NCBI GenBank assembly: GCA_002633005.1
Contig: NMRA01000956.1
Span: 1-64,000 of the forward strand
Origin: Phoronis australis
Lineage: Eukaryota > Phoronida > Phoronidae
Length of the DNA: 64,000 bases
Direction of reading: 5' to 3'
Shown: in pieces, positions 12,701-21,700 of the stretch
Layout: each line of letters begins with the position of its first letter
Numbering within the stretch: the first letter of the stretch is position 1
The notes under the pieces: generated by a model
The model's input: only the letters and a program-made list of their open reading frames with translations
Database searches by the model: none
Told to the model about the DNA's origin: nothing
Made by a program: the position numbers and the translations under genes

Positions 12701-15700
12701 CTATGGTGGAATCTGCCCTGTGGTGTTCTTACTCTGGTAAATGTACTGTCAACTTACCTGTCTTCAATGTTATTTTGCAAAACCTGGCCATGTTCCTGTA
12801 ATTGCTCTGTTGTCTAAGGTCGTAATTAGGTCTGCTTGCCTCAGTCTGCTCCTTTCAGATGGATTCTATTTTGTACAGTACATGGTAATGGCAATCGGCA
12901 AAATGACTGGAAATTCCATGAGAGCAAGCAGTATTTCTATAATAAAAAAATAATTGCAGGCGGTCTGGTACACATTGTGCCAGACGTGCGCAGGCCACAC
13001 ATGTGGCCCCATTGCACTGATCACCTGGAAATATTTTTGTGCTTTATTAATATATAGTTAAAACAGAGCTGAAGAGTTAGAGACCTGACTCAAGGGTCTA
13101 GCAGTGTGGCCCAGTGGGACTTGAACCCACGACCTCGAGTAAAGATGGCGGGCACCATCACACTAGGCCACACTGCCTCCTCCAGCAGTGTGGCCTAGTG
13201 GGACTTGAACCCACGACCTCGAGTAAAGATGGCGGGCACCATCACACTAGGCCACACTGCCTCCAGCAATATTCACCTCATCACAGTAGTTACGATGACT
13301 CTTCATGTCGGCTCTTAACCTGTCATGGTGTGGATATGGTATTTTGTCCAGTTAATGTTGGCATGTACTGTAAATATCAAATGTTTAATATTCGTTTAGG
13401 ATCTGGATTTGGCGTCAACAAAGAAACACAAAGTGTAGAAATCTTAAATGTTGCTAATTATTTGCCAGTTTCAAATCTATATGGAGTGCATGTGTGGCAA
13501 AAACAAATAATATTTAGCAATTAAATGGCTGTATTTTACCATTCAATTTTACTTTCTTTGTAATACTTAGATGCTTTGTTTGAGTGCCAATTATTGTTTT
13601 TCCTTTCAGTTGAGTACAATCACGTTGAAGTTGTTTGACACTCTCCTTCAAGTTCCCAGTGAACGCGTCATCCATAACCTGATACTGCGAAACTTAGAAA
13701 GTCGTTCATATTATGACCACAGCAACGAGGACAGTTCAAACTTAGCAGAGCCATCTCCTAGACAGAAATTGCTACATCGAACCACCAGTCATGGAGATGG
13801 GCCAGTGACAGTTTCTGAAACAAACCTTGAGTCAGTATCAGGAAATGGTGGCCAAGAGCAGAGTGATACAATTGATTGGACATGTGTGAGTGATGAGAGC
13901 AAAGAGTGGAGTTCAAATCTCAGTGAAAATATTGGGAACCGGAACACAGATGTCTGTGAAAACAGTACTGATATAGAGGACCAGAGTGAAAATAGTATTA
14001 CAAAGAGTGATAGTGCCAATGTGGGGACTGGCGACATTAATGTCTTGGATAGTCTAGTGAACGGTGTGGATGGCGGGGTAATGCAGAGCCACGATGCTGG
14101 TGCTTTAATCGGGGAACATGGTGCTGATAGACAGAGTGGAGATTGTGACCTTAACTCAGGTGTGGATCAAAGGACGAGTCATTCTCCAAGGGGTTCTGAG
14201 CCTCCCAGTCCAGGTGATCATTGGCATGTTTTACATTTTCCTGGTATTGCAATTGATCTTTTTCTGTCATTGGTATAATTTTTATGCGCCTACACATTTA
14301 TTTGTGGACGCATTATGCCCTCATCTCCGTGCGTCCTTCCATCTGACGTCCGCTGCTCTATCTCCAAAACCGCTTGACGTATGTTTATGAAAATTTGGCA
14401 CATGTGTTGCGTTCATGGATGGGACGGCATGAGCAAACTTTTGGATTGATCCGACTACCGGTGTGCCCCCTAGTGGCAATTTTAACCATGTATCAATAAA
14501 GCAGAAAAATATTTCCAGGTGATCAGTGCAATGGGCCCACATGCGAGGCTTGCGCACGCCTGCAATTATTTTTAGTGGCAATTTTAGTTTTTCCCGTTTA
14601 CTTCTAAGGTCGGCAACGTTTTTTCGTTAAATTTGGCACATAGGCACCTATTAGTGAGATGACGCTTTCTTCCAGTTATCGGATGGATTCAACATAGTTT
14701 GTGCCACCTAGTGGCCATATTTACGGTTTTCGGGTATGTTTTTTGGAGTCCAACGACTTTCAAGCAGCTATGACTGTTGCTGTGCCCTCTAGTGGCAATT
14801 TTAGTTTTTTACGTTTACCTCAGCTGTATCTTCAATGATCTTCATCGGATTTTCATAAAATTTTGAGTAGGCATCTATTGGTGAGATGACGCTATCCTCC
14901 TGTTTTCAGATGGAATCAAGGTATTTTGTGCCACCTAGTGGCCATTTTTGCGGTTTTCGAGTCTGTTTTTAGCATCTACTCCATCAACCAAACCATTTTT
15001 AAGGATGGTTTTAAAAATTGGTGTATATATTCTCAGTGTGAAGAGGACAGTTGACGATTATGACTACTGTGACGTCTCGTATTGGTAGTTTTGTTTTGTT
15101 TTGTTTTGCCCCCATAGCTGTATCTCCTAAAGTCACTACAGAATCTATATTAAATTTTATTAGTAAGTGTATTTATATGAAGCTAACAACAGACAACAAC
15201 GACTTTCAGGTGGATCCAACGAACGCTGTGCCCCCTAGTGGTACTTTCGTTTTATTCCGTTTTCCTTTGTTTGTCTGAAGCTACTTTGCAGATTTTTATG
15301 GAATTTGGTGAATAGCTCTCTATTAAAGAAGCAATGACAAGTTCCCATTTTCAAATGGATTGGAAGTTTTTGCTCCATCTAGTGGCACATAATGATACAA
15401 ATAAACGACCGTTAAAGCACACCATTTGCGATGCATTTGTGGGCGCATTTAAACGCTCCACGTTGATCTTGTTCAAATATTTTGGGCAAATGGAATAATT
15501 GTTATAGCTGCATTTTTCCCTGTTTGGCTGGTAGAAAATGGAAATTAAATTACACGTTTGATCTTAAAAATTAATCTAAAAAATTTTGGTATTGTGACAG
15601 GACTTGTTTTTTGCTACCAAGAAGAGCATAAAACCTTCAACAGGCTAAGAAATGCAAAAGACAATTATCGTTTATTGTTGAGGTTTGCTTCCCCTGAAAT

Positions 15701-18700
15701 TGAAAATGCCATGCAAAGCATTCCATTCAAAAGTAGGTCAGTCACGTGAGACAACAATGACTATTTCCCTTGAGTACTTGGCATTTGATTTCGAGTTGAC
15801 TAATAGCACTTGAAATATCGCTTTAAGTGTCCACTAAACGGCAAAATGTAGCATAAACTGTAGGACAGTTGTTCTGAAAAACTCTCTTCATTATTTTTAT
15901 GAGTATCAAAAATTTTGGTAAAATGAAGTTCCACTTTCCCGCCACGTTGTGTGCTGAAGTATATTAAATATTCTCTTAAGAATCTCTTGACATGAGTTCA
16001 TGGGTCAGTTAATGCAGCAGTAGAGAGGACGCGTCTATTTGTTGACTGTTGTAAATTTTCCAGGTTTTGAGAGAGAGCTGGGTATTGCCAGTCCTTTGTC
16101 ACCCAGGAACTCTGTGAAACCCAGCGTGCACAAAGTTGTGAACTAGTGAGTATTTGTGATGTGCTGTTTTTTAAAGAGAATACCTACCGGGCTCTTGATT
16201 TATTTACTAAGCGTAGCAGTTTTATGTTTCACATTATGGAACTTACTTAAATGCAAGTTAGCCAACTTTAATGCATAGCAGTTGACCGGTAATGAGGTGG
16301 AATTGTGCAGGAAGAAAAATCTATTGTAAATTTGATACTGTTCATCGGTCGCATGTTTTTTATCAATGAGGAATGACTAAAGCGTTGAGAGTGACTGAGT
16401 GTGCTTTAAATGTAATTAGTGTAAAGGAACCCTGGGTAGCTTTTTAGATGTTTTTGCTGGTCATCAAGATAATACACCTCATTTCTGTTTTGCAAAATGT
16501 TCGCACTATGGTGCATACAGTAGAGTTTCTTTTGAAAGTTGTGATCCCATCTCTTTCCTAGTTTCCTGAATCTGGTCCCCGAAGATGCCAAATCCAGCTA
16601 CCAGATGGCTGATAGTGGCTATGACACCTACCTGAGAGATGCGCACCGACAGGTGGGTAAACAGACTACCATGGTTGAAGATCTTTCAAACAAATATACT
16701 GTGTATACTTGACTTCCTGCCATGTCCTACTTTAGAACAAACACTCCCTGTGTTAGTTTGGTTATTAACAGGTGAGTGACATGAAGCACTTTTTCTATTT
16801 GCTAGACTAGAGTGGACTTTGCTGCATTCACTCTAAAAGTGCACCATTGTCGCAGAATTGGACCACTCAGATTTGAACGATCTTATTAAGTAAATGAATG
16901 TCTCTCAAACCAAATATATGTCATTGCAAGATTGTGAAGTGTTTGTTGCTTTGTTTTAGTTCTCTGAAATCTCTTCATACTGTCGTCCGTGGAACTGGCC
17001 AAAGGAGGCTAGTGAGGAATGTGGGCAGACGAAGCCATTCTATGAGGGTGACTTTTTGAAGATGCTTTTTGACAAACTGTCGCATTTGCTGGATCAGGTA
17101 CATGACTTCCTACTACATCAAGCTACAGGCAACACCCGTATCATATTATGTGTCTGGCTCTTTCTGTTTGACTTATACTTGGCATTACACTGAAGAAAAT
17201 CATCATACTGGCAGAAGTTCAGTTGAAGCCTGTAGTATGAAATGGTGAAAAAAATTGCTCGGATGTAAAGTTTACTTTTTATTAGCAAGTCAAGTGTTAT
17301 AGTATTGACATGGCACTTATTAGCAAGTCGAGTGTTATAGTATTGACATGGCACTTATTAGCAAGTCGAGTGTTATAGTATTGACATGGCACTGATTTGG
17401 GTTGCTGAATACTCTTAATTACACATTGTCACTTATCAGACAAAGTCATCAGACACAAAGTCAGGACTTGTCCATACAGTCTCAGACACAGTCAGGACTT
17501 GTCCATACAGTCTCAGACACAAAGTCAGGACTTGTCCATACAGTCTCATGAAAAGGAACTTACATTGTTACATATTTGCTCCTGAATTACCTAGTGAATT
17601 ACCTTCTGCGAGTGGGTTCACAGATGTTGGGCCGAAATCCTCTCCCCATAGGTACACCCACTAAATACTAGCTGAAGGGTATTGAAGGTAATCGTTCCCA
17701 TTGTGAGCTGTTCGGGGAGTCTTCTCACAGCATCTTTCCGGTGGCTGGAAACTGACTGAGTTGAATGATAAATGTCAGTATTGCGTTAATATAACACAAT
17801 ATCTGTTCCAGAATTACCTTGTCAACCTCCAAGTAACGTCAGTGATAGCAAAGTTGGCTCTGCTCCCTCATCCAATAATTCACGAGTATTTATTGAATCC
17901 TTTTGTGCCTCTACACTCGGACAGTCGATCCTTGTTCACCGTGTTTGAAAAGGTATTTGGTTTACAATTTCCTACCAGTCTTGCCTGGCTCACTTCCCTC
18001 AGCCGATTACTATTTAACAGCATTTTGTTTTCAGATTCTATTCTGTATGATGTATCACTACAGTCTTTCCAGAGACTCTAGTTAATTCATTGATATATAC
18101 AAGACAAAGTAGTCATTTATCGTGCAGACAAAAGATTGTTTTGAATGTCATGACGGCTCATTCACTGAACAGCAAAAAATGCTGGTGATAACTATTAGGG
18201 CGACAAAATTAAAATTACAAAACTGTTATCTATCTTACTTTCCTGTTAATTCTCTTCTTTCTGAGTCATGAAACTACTCTGACGGTGAGTTCAGCTTACA
18301 CCCAGTCATCATGACAATGAATTCCAGGTCATTTTGTGTGAATACATTCCGTGTTCACTGTAACGACTGCTCTTTAATTTCAGTGTTACTTTAATTTTAC
18401 ACTATGCATTGAAGGAAGTGTGCAATGTTATTCTGATGATTTGGTCAGAATTAGTTAATCACTCATAACAAAACTTAATTGAACGTTTAAGCTGTGAAAT
18501 GGTTATTGAATGAGCTTTTGATTCAGGTGCACCTGAATGTGAACATTATTTACTGTCAACTTGTTTTAAAGTTAAGGTTTAAATGTTATAGCTTGAGCGT
18601 GACCTTACTCAGCGGCTGAAAGGTGACCCTAAAATGAACATTCGTCTGGTGACCGTGCGTAAACAGCTGATGGGCGTGCTTAAAGACCAGCGCAGGTATG

Positions 18701-21700
18701 GTATTCATGACTACCCTAATTCAAACAAGATTGCATGACGAATCTCTGCATGTTGTGTCTGGCTGTTTCAGAATATACACAAATGAATGTAGTTTGGCTA
18801 ACGGTGGTGTCGTGATATCTAAATGTAGAGGCAGGAATAGAGTGTAATAAAGACGCTGGGTAAGTCCTGTCCCCTATTTGACTGGTCATTGCCCCAAGTC
18901 CCTCCTCAGACATTGTTCGCATTTGTTCATGTTAAGATTGGTCCACATTTAATCGAAGAGGATAATTTAGTGGCTTGTCCAGTGCTAGAATGCATTTTCT
19001 TTTCTCAGTTTTCTTAAAATATGAACACGTTGGAGTAGCGTTTTGGTTTGAAGCATTATGAACTATTTGGCATCCCGCTGTTATTGGATTATTATTTCCT
19101 AGCCATCATTGTTAGGCTAGCGCGAACACTTCAGCCAATGAGGTGATACTGGTGGCCATAAGTGAGAAAAGATCTCGGGTTATATTGAATAAAATTGAAT
19201 TTTTCCCCCAATGAATTAGATTTAACCCATTTGATGTGTTGACAAAGTACCACATCAATTTTGATACTTCCCAGTAGGGGTTTGCCCAAAGACTGCTTAA
19301 ATGTAGTATATATAATGTAAATGTATTGATTTGTAACTAAGTCTCAAATGCTTTTTGCAACTCACATCTGTATGTAACACTTTCGTAAACAAGGAATTGC
19401 ATTGGAATAGCCTGTTGAAGCCTAACTTTCCAGCAGTTTATTGTCATATTTACTGTATTTAATTCCGCTTCATATTAATTTTTTCTTTCTATTGATTTTT
19501 TAGTGCTATTAAAAGGATACCAAACCCTGTTTTGGCCTATTATCACATATTAAATACAACTTTCCAAGCCAATTCTCTGAAACAAAATAATGCTCTGTAC
19601 CCCTGTACAACTCTCAAAAGTTTGAAGGAAAATATGAAAACTTTCAAAGTCTGCTAAACAGGCAAGCGTGACCCACACTTAGCGAACTATATGACAACTG
19701 TGGCTATAGACCATCCAGCAAGAACTACAATGTCCAATCTGTGACATAGGGAGTAGGAGCTTTTAATTGATTCCTGTTTTTATCTTTACGCCAATGATGT
19801 ATTAGCAGGCTACACAACAAGTATTGGTTGAATTCATCAAAGCAGGGCTTAGTGTCTTTTTAATTATAAATCGGTCTTTTTGCTCCATATTTCAGTTTTC
19901 TTCTGTTACTTGGTCATTATGTCACTCATTGACTTTCAGCCAGTCGTCCCATTTCAGACGAGTCCCTAACAAAGACAGGTACTGACCCCTTGAGAGTGGC
20001 TTGTCATTGTTGCTAAAAACTCTGTGGTCGAGTGTCTAGACATGTCCCTCAAAATATTTACTTTCATAACAAAAGTAATTGTCAAATGTCCATCAACTGG
20101 TTGTCTGTATGTCAGTCTGTATTTGTTTGTCTTGGTTTAAGTACTTGATTTTTGCCTTTATCTTCCTCAACTTTTCACTACTTTAAATGCTCAGTTTTAT
20201 GAAAGTTCTTGTCTTTAGAAAACTCCTTGGTCAAATGAAGTCACGCAGTGTGGCCTTGTAGGATGAGTGTGCTTCCTTTATTGAAGCTCATGGGTTCGAG
20301 TCCCACTGAGGCACACTGCAAGTACCTTGAGTCAGGTATCTAGCTCCTCAGCTCGGTTGTGCTAATAAAAAGCATAAAAATGGTTCCATTTGTTCAGTAC
20401 AGCAATGGACCCACCTAAAGGGCTTGTGCACGTTTGGTACATTTACCGGGCAGACCACCTGTAATTATTTTGCATTAATAAGTTCATTATACCATAATTC
20501 AAATTGACATACTGCTGGTTCTTGGCTGCATGGCTTTGCTTGTGGGTAGTGTGTGCCACAATTTGTTTAAGATGTCCTTTTGTTGTTTGGCTTTTAGCTC
20601 CTGCTTTGTTTGCATTCATTACTAAAGTTGGTTCTGCCTATATCCTAGCTGCTTGACTAACTGTTTCGTGTCCTTTGTCATTAAATTATTAAACTCTATG
20701 TAGTGTTGTATTCTCCAGTATTTCGTCACAGTTTTCAACCCTTCTCCCAAAAGTCTTGATCATGTACCTGATCCTTTTCTACCATCTTCCTGTTCCCAAT
20801 CAGCGAGATGGTGCTATACACATTGGACAGTTGCGAAATGGGTGGAATCTTGTGACAGCAATAAATCTCTAAGAAAATGTCACTCCTCCACCAACCCAAG
20901 ACTTCTAAACGCATGCTTATTAAGTTGTTTGGGAAATGAGTCACCATTGAAGATGGTTCTGCAATATCTGGTCTAGCAAACAATATCAGCTGACTATAAC
21001 TTTGCATAAATTTCTAAATGTTCTAATTTATAGTGAACGAAACTCGAAGTTTGAGTGTGTCAACTAACGAATGTTAGGGTTTGACATTTCTAACCAATCT
21101 ATTAACAGCGATGCCCTCTATTGCCTAAGAGAAAATTAAGGTGGAGTGTGATCAGCTATACGTTAAAAGTCTCAACTGTTGGTCTCTGTCATGATTTTTG
21201 TTTTGTAGATCTACAGGGTGTAGAATACCTCAACGTTGGTTTTGATAGATAATAGTATCAGCTGTTTGTTACAATTGCAATACACACTTATCTCTCGCTG
21301 TCCCACGTAAATCACCCCCCCCCCCGAAAACCTTATGCTGATGCTTGGAAGCACACTGGTCAAAAGCTTGTTGCACATAGTAAAAATTTCACTTTTCAAC
21401 TTCCTCATTGAAGCCAAGCGTTCACTCGTTTTGAGGAGAAACCATTTGTTTTTTTTTTGTTATATTTAATATGGGGAGTTGGCATTTTGATCATTCAATA
21501 AAACTGGATGAAGTTCTTTTATTGCCTCGATAGTTCAACGATTCACCCCGAACTAGATTTATTGAACTTTGAACTTTGTTATTTTGTTTTTGCCTGATTG
21601 GCATTGCTTAGGACTTAAAGGAGAAGGCAACCTTTTTCCATCGAGCTAAAATAAGGTTTGTTGGTTATCCTAGACATATTTTCCACTTAATTACAGCTTT

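Noticed and set aside
13105-13170. Possible functional tRNA gene (minus strand)
   Set aside because: A- and B-box-like motifs are present but the D and anticodon arms do not form a proper tRNA; the following body and tail identify a SINE.
13114-13524. 136-codon + strand ORF with repeated [15 protein letters not shown] peptide
   Set aside because: It reads through two tRNA-like SINE heads on the opposite strand; the peptide is the translation of the repeat, not a gene.
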